A stretch of DNA of 64,000 nucleotides from Streptomyces sp. ASQP_92. Its GTDB lineage: Bacteria > Actinomycetota > Actinomycetes > Streptomycetales > Streptomycetaceae. Both the position numbers and the translations under genes were made by a program. The notes under the pieces are model-generated. The model ran no database searches. It saw nothing but the letters and a program-made list of their open reading frames with translations, and had not been told where the DNA came from. Location of the stretch: assembly GCF_025399895.1 (NCBI RefSeq), contig NZ_JAODUA010000001.1, positions 1-64,000 of the forward strand, read 5' to 3'. Shown in pieces: positions 7,509-19,952 of this stretch. Position 1 is the stretch's first letter; the number at the start of each line of letters is the position of its first letter.

Positions 7509-9512
7509 ATGACCCAAGAAGCTGGGCGCAAGACGTCCTGGGGCGGCCGGTTGCTCCAGGACGGAGCGCCCGGCGGTCCGGTGCTGCGACTCGTCGTGCG
7601 CTGGCTGCGGCGTCCGCTGCTGCCCGCCGCACGGCTGTGGCGGCGCAACATCCAGCTGCGGGTGGTCGCGGCCACCTTGCTGATGTCGCTGGGTGTGGTC
7701 GTGCTGCTCGGCTTCGTGGTCATCGGGGCGGTGCGCAACGGCCTGCTCGAAACGAAGGAGAAGGCGGCCGAGAGCCAGTCCGCGGGCGGGTTCGCGGTCG
7801 CCAAGGACAAGGCCGGCTCCCCGGTCTCCTCCGGCGACGACAGCGCCTCCGGCGGCCGGGGGTCGGGTTCCTCGGTGAGCTGGCGCAACGATCTGGTGAC
7901 CCAGCTCGCGAGCAGCGGCCAGGGCGCGTTCTACGTCGTGGCCCTGGGCTCGGCCTCCTCCGACTCGGACTCGGCCTCCAGCAACCGGGGCCCGCGCGCC
8001 TCCGGCTATGTGGACCCCCGCGCGAGCGTTCCGCAGAGCCTGCGGGACAACGTCGACGCGGGTGTCGGCGCGTTCAAGACGTACACCTCGATCAAGTTCA
8101 CCGACGGCCAGGAAGCCGAGCCCGGACTCGTCGTGGGCACCCGGCTCAAGGACGTCGACGGGCAGTCCTACCAGCTCTACTACCTCTTCCCGCTGGTGCA
8201 GGAGGAGAAGTCGCTCACCCTGGTCAAGACCACGCTGGCGACCGCGGGCCTGTTCGTCGTCGTGCTGCTCGGGGCGATCGCCTGGCTCGTCGTGCGGCAG
8301 GTGGTCACGCCGGTGCGGATGGCGGCCGGAGTCGCCGAGCGGCTCTCCACGGGCGTGCTCAGAGAGCGCATGAAGGTCACCGGCGAGGACGACATCGCGC
8401 GGCTCGGCGAGGCCTTCAACAAGATGGCGCAGAACCTCCAGGTCAAGATCAACCAGCTGGAGGAGCTGTCGCGGATGCAGCGGCGGTTCGTCTCCGACGT
8501 CTCGCACGAGCTGCGTACCCCGTTGACGACCGTACGGATGGCGGCCGATGTCATCCATGAGGCGCGGGCCGACTTCGACCCGGTCACGGCCCGCTCGGCC
8601 GAGCTCCTCGCCGGTCAGCTCGACCGCTTCGAGTCGCTGCTCGCCGACCTCCTGGAGATCAGCCGGTTCGATGCGGGCGCGGCCGCCCTGGAGGCCGAGC
8701 CGATAGATCTGCGCGAGGTCGTGCGCCGGGTCATCGAGGGCGCCGAGCCGCTGGCCGAGCGCAAGGGCACCCGGATACGGGTGGCGGGCGACGAGCAGCC
8801 CGTGGTCGCCGAGGCCGACGCGCGCCGCGTCGAGCGGGTGCTGCGCAACCTGGTCGTCAACGCCGTCGAGCACGGTGAGGGCAGGGACGTGGTGGTGCGC
8901 CTCGCGGCGGCCGGCGGCGCCGTCGCCGTCGCCGTGCGGGACTACGGCGTCGGGCTCAAGCCGGGCGAGGCGACGCGGGTGTTCAACCGGTTCTGGCGGG
9001 CCGACCCGGCGCGCGCCCGCACCACCGGAGGTACCGGGCTCGGTCTGTCGATCGCCGTCGAGGACGCGCGCCTGCACGGCGGCTGGTTGCAGGCCTGGGG
9101 CGAGCCGGGCGGGGGGTCCCAGTTCCGGCTGACCCTGCCGCGTACCGCCGACGAGCCGCTGCGCGGATCGCCGATACCGCTGGAGCCGGAGGACTCACGG
9201 GCCGCCCGGGAGCGGGCCAGGACCGAGGCGGCGTCCTCACAGACGCAGGGCAACCGGCTGTCCACCGTGCCGACGCCCCGCCTGGACCGCTCGACGCTGC
9301 CCGTGCCGCCCACCGCCCCGGTGCGCCCGCGCACCTCGGGCCCGGGGGCGAGCCCCGCCGGGCTGCCCGGAGGCGGCGGTGGCCGGGTGGTGGCACGCCT
9401 CAGCGACCCGGAGCCGGGCGCACGGACGGGTAACGGCCGCGGGGACGGTACGGCCGGCCAGGAGCGGCTCGCCGAAACGACTGACCAGGAGGGATCGGCC
9501 CGTGGGCGCTGA
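7509..9512 (+). CDS. mtrB: Sensor histidine kinase MtrB
   Basis: The 667-aa protein has a transmembrane helix at about 51-74, an extracytoplasmic sensor region of about 170 residues, and a second helix near 240-262. A HAMP segment, a HisKA domain with the phospho-acceptor His333 (SDVSHELRTP) and an HATPase domain (NLVVNAVEHG, GTGLGLSI) follow. The last 130 residues form a disordered, Pro/Arg-rich tail. It phosphorylates MtrA. Its stop overlaps the lpqB start by 11 bp, giving the conserved actinobacterial mtrA-mtrB-lpqB operon. Confidence 0.95.
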   Translation: MTQEAGRKTSWGGRLLQDGAPGGPVLRLVVRWLRRPLLPAARLWRRNIQLRVVAATLLMSLGVVVLLGFVVIGAVRNGLLETKEKAAESQSAGGFAVAKDKAGSPVSSGDDSASGGRGSGSSVSWRNDLVTQLASSGQGAFYVVALGSASSDSDSASSNRGPRASGYVDPRASVPQSLRDNVDAGVGAFKTYTSIKFTDGQEAEPGLVVGTRLKDVDGQSYQLYYLFPLVQEEKSLTLVKTTLATAGLFVVVLLGAIAWLVVRQVVTPVRMAAGVAERLSTGVLRERMKVTGEDDIARLGEAFNKMAQNLQVKINQLEELSRMQRRFVSDVSHELRTPLTTVRMAADVIHEARADFDPVTARSAELLAGQLDRFESLLADLLEISRFDAGAAALEAEPIDLREVVRRVIEGAEPLAERKGTRIRVAGDEQPVVAEADARRVERVLRNLVVNAVEHGEGRDVVVRLAAAGGAVAVAVRDYGVGLKPGEATRVFNRFWRADPARARTTGGTGLGLSIAVEDARLHGGWLQAWGEPGGGSQFRLTLPRTADEPLRGSPIPLEPEDSRAARERARTEAASSQTQGNRLSTVPTPRLDRSTLPVPPTAPVRPRTSGPGASPAGLPGGGGGRVVARLSDPEPGARTGNGRGDGTAGQERLAETTDQEGSARGR

Positions 9513-11409
9513 CCGGGGGAGGGCCCGCGGCAAGCTGCTGGGGTCGGTGGTCGTGCTGGGCAGCGGCTCGCTGCTCGTGTCTGGTTGTGCGTCCATGCCC
9601 AGCAGCGGCGACGTGCACTCGGTGTCGGCGTCCCAGCGGGCCGATTCGCAGGTGCAGGTGTACGCCGTCCCGCCGCGGCCCGGAGCCGAGCCGAGCGAGA
9701 TCGTCTCGGGCTTCCTCGAGGCGATGACCAGCGACGATCCGCAGTTCGCGATGGCCCGCCAATATCTGACGCCGAAGGCCGCGACCGACTGGCGGGCGAC
9801 CGAGGTCACCGTGCTCGCCGACGGCCCCGACCCGCAGCCCACCCGGTCCGCCGACCGGGGCGCGGACGCGAACGGCTTCACCTTCACGGTCTCCGGCAAA
9901 CGCGTCGCCGTCATCGACAAGCACCACGCCTATCTGCCGGCCGCGCCGCAGGAGAACTACACCCAGACCATTCACCTGGTCCGCCAGAGCGGCGCCGACG
10001 GAACGGGCCGGGAGTGGCGCATCGACGCGCTGCCGGAGGGGCTGCTGCTCGGGCAGTCCGACTTCCAGCGCATCTACCGCTCCGTGAACAAGTACTACTT
10101 CGCGGCGGGGCAGGACCGCCTCGTCGCCGACCCGGTGTACATGCGCCAGCGCACGGACCCCGAGACGCAGATGAACCTCGTCGCGCAGACGGTGCAGTCG
10201 GTCCTGGACGGCCCCACCAGCTGGCTGGAACCGGTGGTCGCGTCGAAGTTTCCCTCGGGCACGGCGCTGAAGGGCGACACCAAGACGCTCGCTCTGGATG
10301 ACCGCAACGCCCTGAAGGTGCCGCTGAACGACCGGGCCTCCAACGCCGACGAGGCGCAGTGCAAGCGCATGGCGGCCCAACTCCTGTTCACCCTGCGGGA
10401 CTTGACGACCACGCGGATCGGCCAGGTGGAACTCGACCGCTCCAACGGCTCCCAGCTGTGTGTGCTCAGCGGCGACCAGGCGGAGACGTACGCGCCCGAC
10501 CGGATGTCGACCAGTCCCGGCCAGTACTTCGTGGACGCGAACGGCCACGTGGAGCGGATGCGGCCCGACGCGGGCGGCTCGGGAACCTCCTCGGACGGCT
10601 CCGACAGCTCCGACGGTTCGGACGCCTCGGTGATGACGGAGCCGGTGCAGGGCCCGTTCGGCAAGGGCGAGCAGCAGGTGCGTACCGTCGCGGTGTCGCG
10701 GGACGAGAAGCGCGCGGCCGGGGTGTCACCGGACGGCAGGTCGCTGTTCGTGGCCCCGCTCGCCTCCGGGAGCGCCCTGGTGCGTACGCCGGTGACCAGC
10801 GACGACCGGAACGCCAAGGACGGCGGCCTCTCGGCGCCCAGCTGGGACGGGCGGGGCGACCTGTGGGTGGCCGACCGCGACGTGGCCAAGCCGAGGCTGC
10901 TGCGTCTGGTGCGGGGCCAGGGGGAGCCGCAGACGGTCGACGTCGCCGGCCTCAACGGCGCACGCGTCCAGCAGGTGCGGATGTCGGCGGACGGCGTGCG
11001 CGCCGCCCTGCTGGTGTCCGACGGCAGCCGTACGACGCTGAGGATCGGCCGGGTCGAGCGCAGCGGGGAGGGCGACAAGAGCGTGGTCTCGGTCGTCGAA
11101 CTGCGGCCCGGGGCCCCGCAGATGGAGGACGTGACGGCCGTGTCCTGGGCCGGCCGCAGCCGGCTCGTGGTCGTCGGCAAGGAGACCGGCGGGGTCTCCC
11201 AGCAGTTGCGGTACGTGCAGACGGACGGGTCCACCTCGGCCGCCGGCACACTGCCGAGCGTCAACAAGGTCACCGATGTCGCGGCCACCGACGACGACCG
11301 GATGCCGCTGGTGGCGCATTCGCAGGAGGACGGAATCGTCCGGCTGCCGCCCGGCGCGAACTGGCGGACGGCCGTCAAAAAGGGCTCGGCGCCCGCCTAT
11401 CCGGGCTAG
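9502..11409 (+). CDS. lpqB: Lipoprotein LpqB, partner of MtrAB
   Basis: A 635-aa lipoprotein. The signal peptide ends in a lipobox (LLVSGC, lipidated Cys29). A GerMN-like region occupies the N-terminal half, and a beta-propeller LpqB domain the C-terminal half. A Ser/Asp-rich linker (residues about 366-380) separates them. In mycobacteria LpqB binds the MtrB sensor domain and tunes MtrA phosphorylation. The GTG at 9502 is supported by AGGAGG nine nucleotides upstream inside mtrB. It ends 1 bp before a strong hairpin, which is probably the operon terminator. Confidence 0.94.
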   Translation: MGADRGRARGKLLGSVVVLGSGSLLVSGCASMPSSGDVHSVSASQRADSQVQVYAVPPRPGAEPSEIVSGFLEAMTSDDPQFAMARQYLTPKAATDWRATEVTVLADGPDPQPTRSADRGADANGFTFTVSGKRVAVIDKHHAYLPAAPQENYTQTIHLVRQSGADGTGREWRIDALPEGLLLGQSDFQRIYRSVNKYYFAAGQDRLVADPVYMRQRTDPETQMNLVAQTVQSVLDGPTSWLEPVVASKFPSGTALKGDTKTLALDDRNALKVPLNDRASNADEAQCKRMAAQLLFTLRDLTTTRIGQVELDRSNGSQLCVLSGDQAETYAPDRMSTSPGQYFVDANGHVERMRPDAGGSGTSSDGSDSSDGSDASVMTEPVQGPFGKGEQQVRTVAVSRDEKRAAGVSPDGRSLFVAPLASGSALVRTPVTSDDRNAKDGGLSAPSWDGRGDLWVADRDVAKPRLLRLVRGQGEPQTVDVAGLNGARVQQVRMSADGVRAALLVSDGSRTTLRIGRVERSGEGDKSVVSVVELRPGAPQMEDVTAVSWAGRSRLVVVGKETGGVSQQLRYVQTDGSTSAAGTLPSVNKVTDVAATDDDRMPLVAHSQEDGIVRLPPGANWRTAVKKGSAPAYPG

Positions 11410-11410
11410 T

Positions 11411-11447
11411 GGCCACCCCTGTGGACGAGTTGTCCACAGGGGTGGCC
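11411..11447. terminator. Strong hairpin after lpqB made of two DnaA-box-like sequences
   Basis: A perfect 16-bp stem, GGCCACCCCTGTGGAC pairing with GTCCACAGGGGTGGCC, closes a 5-nt loop (GAGTT). It starts 1 bp after the lpqB stop and ends 31 bp before comF, so it can end mtrA-mtrB-lpqB transcription. The right arm with two loop bases reads TTGTCCACA (11430-11438), the Streptomyces DnaA-box consensus. The left arm read on the other strand gives TCGTCCACA. Confidence 0.75.
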
Positions 11448-11478
11448 GACCCTCGGCCGCCTTGGCACAGTGGAGGCC

Positions 11479-12312
11479 ATGCGGGGGTGGTGGCGGGAGT
11501 TCTCCGGCCTTGTGCTGCCGACCGCCTGCGGCGGCTGCGGCAGGCAGCGCACGGCGCTGTGCGAGGGGTGCCGGGCGGCGCTGACCGGTGCGCCCGCCCG
11601 CCGGGTGCGCCCGGTGCCGACGCCTGCCGGTCTGCCTCCGGTGTACGCGGCCGCGCGCTATGAGGACGCGGTGCGCGCGGTGCTGCTCGGCCACAAAGAG
11701 CGGGGCGCCCTCGGTCTCGCCGGAGTGCTCGGTCAGGCGCTGGCGGGCGCGGCGCGGGCCGCGGCGGGCTCTGCCTCCGGAGTGCGGGGGCCGCTGTTGC
11801 TGGTCCCGGTGCCCTCGTCGCGGCGTGCGGTCCGGGCCCGTGGGCATGACGCGATCCGGCGCATGGCGCTGGCGGCCGCCGCCGAACTGCGCCGGACGGG
11901 GACCGACGCCCGGGTGGCCGCGGTCCTGCGCCAGCGGCGCACCGTCGCCGACCAGGCGGGCCTGAGCGCCCCCCAGCGGCTCGCGAACCTCTCCGGCGCT
12001 CTGGTGGTCGCGGGCGGCGGTGCGAGGCTGCTGGCGGGCGGTCACGTGGTCGTGGTGGACGATCTGATGACCACGGGCGCATCTCTGGTGGAAGCGGCGC
12101 GTGCGATCCGTGCGGCTGGGGTAGGCGGTCGTCACACGGACGCCCCGGGAGAAGCTCGAGGCCCGTCCGGGGAAATTCAAGGATTTCCCCGGGCAGGGGC
12201 CGGGTTCGACCGGCGGGGGACCGGATCGGTGGCGCGGGACGGGGATGTTCCGCGCCCGGTGGCCGCCGTTGTCGCGGCCACTCCGGAATCGTTCGCAATA
12301 ATCCGGAACTGA
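11479..12312 (+). CDS. ComF-family phosphoribosyltransferase-like protein
   Basis: The 277-aa protein has an N-terminal zinc-type cysteine cluster (CGGCGRQRTALCEGC) and a C-terminal type I phosphoribosyltransferase fold whose PRPP loop reads VVVVDDLMTTGAS. This is the ComFC/GntX architecture. ComFC is linked to DNA uptake in naturally competent bacteria; its role in Streptomyces is unproven. A C-terminal extension rich in Arg and Gly (about residues 218-260) is streptomycete-like. The ATG at 11479 has GGAGG only 2 nt upstream; a GTG at 11470, three codons earlier, is equally possible. Confidence 0.85.
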   Translation: MRGWWREFSGLVLPTACGGCGRQRTALCEGCRAALTGAPARRVRPVPTPAGLPPVYAAARYEDAVRAVLLGHKERGALGLAGVLGQALAGAARAAAGSASGVRGPLLLVPVPSSRRAVRARGHDAIRRMALAAAAELRRTGTDARVAAVLRQRRTVADQAGLSAPQRLANLSGALVVAGGGARLLAGGHVVVVDDLMTTGASLVEAARAIRAAGVGGRHTDAPGEARGPSGEIQGFPRAGAGFDRRGTGSVARDGDVPRPVAAVVAATPESFAIIRN

Positions 12313-12625
12313 CCGAGAACCTGCATCGTTGCAGGTAGTGAGAGGGCAGGAGCACTCGAGTGGAGGTACGTGCGGGTAGCGGGTGCCGACAAGCGGCCGA
12401 GAGAGCTATGTTCGGTTGTGAGGAATGGCGAAAGCCCGTTCACTTAATGCACGGCTGAGCTTCGGAGCGTTTTTACTTACCCCCGAGTCGGTGGGGTGGG
12501 GATCTTCTCGACGGGGGAGGAGGAGGTGATACGTCACCGAGTCCGACGCCCCGGCACTCACCGGGGTCTGGTGCAAAAGGGAGCAGCTCCGCCAGAGGCG
12601 GAGTGATCCGGGAACGGAGTTCTGC
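12313..12625 (+). promoter_or_regulatory. Leader region of hpf with two small hairpins
   Basis: This 313-bp gap holds no gene that I can support. Just after the comF stop a perfect 7-bp inverted repeat (ACCTGCA at 12319-12325, TGCAGGT at 12330-12336) may end comF transcription. A second tight hairpin (CTCCGCC-AGA-GGCGGAG, 12587-12603) ends 22 nt before the hpf GTG and leaves the GGAG ribosome binding site open. The AT-rich stretch near 12400-12480 is the likeliest promoter site, but I could not assign -35 and -10 boxes with confidence. Confidence 0.45.
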
Positions 12626-13315
12626 GTGGACATCGTCGTCAAGGGCCGCAAGACCGAGGTGCCCGAGCGGTTCCGCAAGCACGTGGCCGAGAAGCTGAAG
12701 CTGGAGAAGATCCAGAAGCTCGACGGCAAGGTAATCAGCCTCGACGTCGAGGTGTCCAAGGAACACAACCCGCGGCAGGCGGACCGCTCGGACCGGGTGG
12801 AGATCACCCTCCACTCGCGAGGCCCGGTCATCCGAGCGGAGGCGGCGGCGGCGGATCCGTACGCGGCGCTCGACCTGGCGACGGGCAAGCTGGAGGCCCG
12901 GCTGCGCAAGCAGCACGACAAGCGCTACACGCGCCGCGGCAACGGCCGGCTGTCGGCCGCCGAGGTCGTCGATGTGGTGCCGGGCGTCGCGGAGTTGAAC
13001 GGAAACGGCAAGCCTGTGGACGCTTCGGACGAGGACCGCGTTCCCACCACCAGGATCGGCTCGCTCGAAGTGCAGGGCGAAGGACCGCTGGTGGTGCGCG
13101 AGAAGACACACACCGCAGCCCCGATGACGCTCGACCAGGCGCTGTACGAGATGGAACTGGTCGGGCACGACTTCTACCTGTTCGTCGACTCGGAGACCAA
13201 GCACCCCAGCGTCGTCTACCGGCGACATGCCTACGACTACGGCGTCATCCGCCTGGAGAGCGACCCGCTCTCCGGTGAGGACGCGAGCGGCGCGGGCGGT
13301 GCGCTGGGCGGCTGA
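12626..13315 (+). CDS. hpf: Long-form ribosome hibernation promoting factor
   Basis: A 229-aa long HPF. The N-terminal S30AE domain (about 1-105) has the basic ribosome-binding surface, and the conserved C-terminal dimerisation domain lies at about 165-222 (MTLDQALYEMELVGHDFYLF). It sits in the decoding centre of idle 70S ribosomes and joins two of them into inactive 100S dimers in stationary phase. The GTG at 12626 has GGAG 6 nt upstream. It is monocistronic, with a long leader and its own terminator, which suits growth-phase or stress control. Confidence 0.95.
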   Translation: MDIVVKGRKTEVPERFRKHVAEKLKLEKIQKLDGKVISLDVEVSKEHNPRQADRSDRVEITLHSRGPVIRAEAAAADPYAALDLATGKLEARLRKQHDKRYTRRGNGRLSAAEVVDVVPGVAELNGNGKPVDASDEDRVPTTRIGSLEVQGEGPLVVREKTHTAAPMTLDQALYEMELVGHDFYLFVDSETKHPSVVYRRHAYDYGVIRLESDPLSGEDASGAGGALGG

Positions 13316-13395
13316 GACCGCCCGGAAGGCCTACGAACAATTCGTCGGCCGGCGCGCTGAACGCATGGGAACAGCGCTCCGTACCCACGAGTGAA

Positions 13396-13432
13396 GGTGC
13401 CCCTGGAGCCCATGTGCGCCCCCAGGGGCACC
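13396..13432 (+). terminator. Terminator after hpf
   Basis: GGTGCCCCTGG (13396-13406) pairs perfectly with CCAGGGGCACC (13422-13432) around a 15-nt loop, 81 bp after the hpf stop and 133 bp before the next start. Confidence 0.7.
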
Positions 13433-13564
13433 ACCGTGCCACCACGGGAACACCCTTCTGTCGCCCAGGCATGAAATCATGGCGTCGCACGCCAACCGCA
13501 GCTCCCTGGAGCGGGGTTGGTGCAGCAACACCAACTCGGGCCACGGCCTTCAGGGGGAGGAACG

Positions 13565-14320
13565 ATGGCGGACAGCTTCGGGCCGGTGCATGACGGTTCC
13601 TATGCCGACAGCCCGAACGGCGACCACGAGCGCGGCATGGATCGGGGGGACTCCCGCAAGGAGCCGATCCGGGTCCTGGTGGTGGACGACCACGCGCTCT
13701 TTCGCCGGGGTCTTGAGATCGTGCTGGCCGCCGAGGAGGACATCCAGGTCGTCGGCGAGGCCGGGGACGGCGCGGAAGCGGTGGACAAGGCGGCCGACCT
13801 GCTGCCGGACATCGTGCTGATGGACGTAAGGATGCCCCGTCGCGGCGGCATCGAGGCCTGCACCTCCATCAAGGAGGTGGCCCCCAGCGCGAAGATCATC
13901 ATGCTCACGATCAGCGATGAGGAGGCCGACCTCTACGACGCGATCAAGGCGGGCGCGACCGGCTACCTCCTCAAGGAGATCTCCACCGACGAGGTGGCGA
14001 CCGCGATCCGCGCGGTGGCCGACGGACAGTCGCAGATCAGCCCCTCGATGGCTTCCAAGCTGCTCACCGAGTTCAAGTCGATGATCCAGCGCACCGACGA
14101 GCGCCGTCTGGTGCCGGCGCCCCGGCTCACCGACCGTGAGCTGGAGGTACTCAAGCTGGTCGCCACGGGGATGAACAACCGTGACATCGCGAAGCAGTTG
14201 TTCATCTCCGAGAACACCGTGAAGAACCATGTGCGCAACATCCTGGAGAAGCTCCAGCTCCACTCCAGGATGGAAGCGGTGGTCTACGCGATGCGCGAGA
14301 AGATCCTGGAGATCAGGTAG
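13565..14320 (+). CDS. Orphan NarL/FixJ-type response regulator
   Basis: The 251-aa protein carries a receiver domain after a 33-residue hydrophilic N-terminal tail. The acidic pocket is VVDDHALF and the phospho-acceptor Asp87 lies in [14 protein letters not shown] LuxR-type helix-turn-helix is at about 190-245 ([22 protein letters not shown]). No kinase gene is nearby, so it is an orphan regulator. From its position and sequence it looks like the S. coelicolor orphan regulator I recall as OrrA (SCO3008), which affects antibiotics and sporulation; that identity is from memory. The ATG follows a strong GGGGGAGG site. Its 3' end overlaps the convergent glycosylase gene by 8 bp. Confidence 0.9.
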   Translation: MADSFGPVHDGSYADSPNGDHERGMDRGDSRKEPIRVLVVDDHALFRRGLEIVLAAEEDIQVVGEAGDGAEAVDKAADLLPDIVLMDVRMPRRGGIEACTSIKEVAPSAKIIMLTISDEEADLYDAIKAGATGYLLKEISTDEVATAIRAVADGQSQISPSMASKLLTEFKSMIQRTDERRLVPAPRLTDRELEVLKLVATGMNNRDIAKQLFISENTVKNHVRNILEKLQLHSRMEAVVYAMREKILEIR

Positions 14321-15479
14321 CCAGCGCCTCGGTGAGCGCCGCCGCCTCCTGCGGTGTCCCGGCCCGCTCGACGCGTACGGCGTCGCAGCCCACCCATGAC
14401 GCCGCCTCCAACAAGGCCTGGGCCATGGGCCGGACGGCCTTCGGCGAGCCCAGCGAGACCTGCTTGGCGACCAGGGTGCGGCCCTCGCGCGCCGGGTCCA
14501 CGCGGCCGAGCAGCCGCCCGCCGGAGAGCAGCGGCATCGCGAAGTACCCGTGAATCCGCTTGGGTTTGGGGACGTACGCCTCCAGGCGGTGGGCGAAGCC
14601 GAAGATGCGCTCGGTGCGGGCGCGGTCCCAGACCAGCGAGTCGAACGGGGACAGCAGGGTGGTGCGGTGGCGGCCGCGCGACTCGGTGGCCAGCGCGAGG
14701 GGATCCGCCCAGGCGGGCTTCGACCAGCCCTGGACGGTGACCGGCACCAGGCCCGAGTCGGCGACCACCGCGTCGAACTGCTCGCCCTTGAGGCGGTGGT
14801 AGTCCGCGATGTCCGCACGGGTGCCCACGCCGAGGGACTGCCCGGCGAGCCGCACCAGGCGGCGCAGGCACTCGTCGTCGGCCAGGTCGTCGTGGAGCAG
14901 CGCGTCCGGAATGGCTCGCTCCGCCAGGTCGTAGACCCGCTTCCAGCCGCGCCGTTCCGTACACACCACCTCGCCGTACATCAGCGCCCGCTCGACGGCG
15001 ACCTTCGACGCCGACCAGTCCCACCACTCGCCCTTGTTCTTGGCGCCGCCCAAGTCCGTTGCCGTGAGCGGGCCTTCGGCGCGGAGCTGCTTGATCACCT
15101 GCTCATAGGCGCCGTCCGGCAGTTCGTGGCCCCAGTGCGGCCGCGAGCGGTAGGCGCGGCGGCGGAACGCGAAGTGCGGCCACTCCTCCACGGGCAGCAC
15201 ACAGGCCGCGTGCGACCAGTACTCGAAGGAGTGGCCACCGCCCCAGTACGCCTCCTCGACGGCCTCGCGCCCGACCGCTCCGAGGCGGGCGTAGGGGACG
15301 AGTTCGTGCGAGCGGGCCAGCACCGAGATGGTGTCGAGCTGGACCGCGCCCAAGTGGCGCAGCACCCCGCGCACCCCGCCCCGGCGGTCGGCCGCGCCGA
15401 GGAATCCCTGGGCGCGCAGGGCTATGCGGCGGGCCTCGTCGGCGGACAGTTCGGCGGCGGGAGGCGGGGAACTCGTCAT
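14313..15479 (-). CDS. YcaQ-type winged-helix DNA glycosylase
   Basis: A 388-aa protein of the YcaQ/AlkX (HTH_42) family, which unhooks DNA interstrand crosslinks and removes bulky alkyl lesions. The catalytic QxD motif is visible as [15 protein letters not shown] near residue 50. The three winged-helix modules and the [19 protein letters not shown] segment typical of the family follow. The ATG at 15479 is chosen; a TTG at 15509 would add ten residues. Related proteins protect Streptomyces against their own DNA-damaging metabolites, but here there is no neighbouring biosynthetic cluster, so a housekeeping repair role is more likely. Confidence 0.88.
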   Translation of the reverse strand: MTSSPPPAAELSADEARRIALRAQGFLGAADRRGGVRGVLRHLGAVQLDTISVLARSHELVPYARLGAVGREAVEEAYWGGGHSFEYWSHAACVLPVEEWPHFAFRRRAYRSRPHWGHELPDGAYEQVIKQLRAEGPLTATDLGGAKNKGEWWDWSASKVAVERALMYGEVVCTERRGWKRVYDLAERAIPDALLHDDLADDECLRRLVRLAGQSLGVGTRADIADYHRLKGEQFDAVVADSGLVPVTVQGWSKPAWADPLALATESRGRHRTTLLSPFDSLVWDRARTERIFGFAHRLEAYVPKPKRIHGYFAMPLLSGGRLLGRVDPAREGRTLVAKQVSLGSPKAVRPMAQALLEAASWVGCDAVRVERAGTPQEAAALTEALAT

Positions 15480-15539
15480 GCTCCGCACGATAGTGGCCGC
15501 CACTGACAACGCGGCCGGAGATCTTCCCCGCGCGCGAGG

Positions 15540-16112
15540 TCAGACCCGCGCGGGAAGGTAGGGCAGGACGCCGGGCAGGCCCAGGTCCGAGGGGAGCAGG
15601 GCGCCCACCCAGCCGTCCCTGCGGACGCCCTGGTGCACGGTCGCCGAGCGCAGGGTGCCCTCCATGACGAAGCCCAGCTTCAGGGCGACGGCGCGGGACG
15701 CCTCGTTGCCCACCTCGGCCCGCCATTCCAGCCGGTCCACGGAGGCCGCCTCGAAGGCCCAGCGGGCCGCCCTGGTCGCCGCCTCCACCATGTAGCCGCG
15801 GCCCCGGTGCTCCTTGGCCGTCCAGAAGCCCAGCTCCGCGAGGCCAGGTCCGCGTCTCGTGACGCTGAGCATCGCGACGAGGGTCGTGCCGTCGGCAGGA
15901 AGTACCGCGAAGGTGTAGCCGCTGTCGTCGCGCCAGGCGTCGGGCGCCTGGGACGAGGTGAAGCTCTCCGCGTGCTCGCGCAGATAGGGCGAGGGGACGG
16001 TGGTCCAGCGCTGGATGTCGGGGTCCTGGCACGCGGCGTGGACGGCGTCGGCGTCCTCGGGTCCCACGGGGCGCAGGAGCAGGCGTTCGGTGGTCAGCGT
16101 CACGGGTTCCAT
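15540..16112 (-). CDS. GNAT acetyltransferase, RimJ/RimL-like
   Basis: The 190-aa protein begins [14 protein letters not shown], the usual opening of RimJ/RimL-type N-acetyltransferases. It shows the acetyl-CoA-binding segment [19 protein letters not shown] and the typical [16 protein letters not shown] helix. Such enzymes acetylate protein N-termini or small amines; the substrate is not predictable. It is divergent from secA with 197 bp between the starts. Confidence 0.87.
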   Translation of the reverse strand: MEPVTLTTERLLLRPVGPEDADAVHAACQDPDIQRWTTVPSPYLREHAESFTSSQAPDAWRDDSGYTFAVLPADGTTLVAMLSVTRRGPGLAELGFWTAKEHRGRGYMVEAATRAARWAFEAASVDRLEWRAEVGNEASRAVALKLGFVMEGTLRSATVHQGVRRDGWVGALLPSDLGLPGVLPYLPARV

Positions 16113-16309
16113 CGCCCGATTCTGCGGGGCCGCGGCCACGGCGCCCACCTCATTTCGCCGCCTCCCCGGCACCTTCGGACAGTCCCGTCCGTTGTCGTGA
16201 CAGCAGACCTCCCGGCGCGGCCGGGTCCTCGCATACGATGACCGTTGCTGTATCCACACCCATAGCCACTCGACCGCGCCAGGCCCGACCGGCAAGGAGA
16301 CCAACCCCC

Positions 16310-19135
<2,826 letters not shown>

Positions 19136-19156
19136 CCGTCGGTCGTACGTCGTCGA

Positions 19157-19187
19157 GGGGCCCGGCACCGGGAAGGTGCCGGGCCCC
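19157..19187 (+). terminator. secA terminator
   Basis: A perfect 13-bp stem (GGGGCCCGGCACC with GGTGCCGGGCCCC) encloses a 5-nt loop (GGGAA). The strong GC stem without a long U-run is typical of streptomycete terminators. Confidence 0.88.
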
Positions 19188-19265
19188 TCGCCATGTCGAC
19201 CCTCCGCTGTGCCGGGCCCCTCGCCGAGCCGCGGCCGCCTGGCCCTCCCCTGTAGCGGGACCCGC

Positions 19266-19787
19266 TTATACCGGGACCCGCTCGCCGCCCAGCTCGACCG
19301 CGGCACACCGCCAGCGCAGATCGGCGCCGCGTTCCAGACGGAAGGCCATGGCGCGCACCTGCTCACCCGCGGCGATGCAGGCGGCCGCCTCGACGATCCC
19401 CTGGGCCGGTGGGGTCGCGCGGCAGGACCGTACGACGGGACGGACGCCCCGGGTGCGGAAAGGGGTGCGCGGGGCGAGCCGCACCAACTGCTCGTAGGCG
19501 TCCCCGACCGTCAGGCCCAGCATCCAGTGCACGGGACGCTCCCCGCTGAGGACGGCCAACAGCTTCTGCGCGAACAGCTCGTGCGGGGCCAGTCGCCGGG
19601 GCCGCCGGGGTCCGGTGCTGCCGGGCCTGCGCTGGTCGCCGCGTCCCGCCGGTCCTGTCATGGTCCCGCTCATGGCCGCCGCCTCCTTCGATACCAGAGG
19701 GTAACTTTCGTTGGGGATCTTGTACGGGGGCGGCGACAGCGGCCGCAAGGACCGGACCAGGGGTGCCGAGGCGGCACACCGATTCAC
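19266..19787 (-). CDS. Rv3235-family protein
   Basis: The 173-aa protein matches the Rv3235 family, small actinobacterial proteins of unknown function that are usually encoded next to secA. The conserved core is residues about 65-170 (LAPHELFAQKLLAVLSGERP, then VRPVVRSCRATPPAQG and a final RWRCAAVELG strand). No signal peptide or membrane helix is visible. The N-terminal 45 residues are weakly conserved, so the true start could be the ATG near residue 39. The gene runs convergent to secA. Confidence 0.8.
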   Translation of the reverse strand: MNRCAASAPLVRSLRPLSPPPYKIPNESYPLVSKEAAAMSGTMTGPAGRGDQRRPGSTGPRRPRRLAPHELFAQKLLAVLSGERPVHWMLGLTVGDAYEQLVRLAPRTPFRTRGVRPVVRSCRATPPAQGIVEAAACIAAGEQVRAMAFRLERGADLRWRCAAVELGGERVPV

Positions 19788-19952
19788 CTATCCGGATGAG
19801 CGGGCCGTCCGTCTTCGCAGGTGGGGGCCGCCTTGAAGAGGGTGAGTACCGCCCGGCGCCGAGCGGGTACCGGCAGCTCGAAGGGGGACTCCCGCGCGTA
19901 TCCTGAACGCGTCTCATTGACGGATGGGACGACGAGAAGAGAGCGGTCACAC

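Noticed and set aside
11411..11447. A replication origin, because of DnaA-box-like sequences
   Set aside because: Only two boxes occur, as arms of a terminator, and no dnaA, dnaN or dense box cluster is near.
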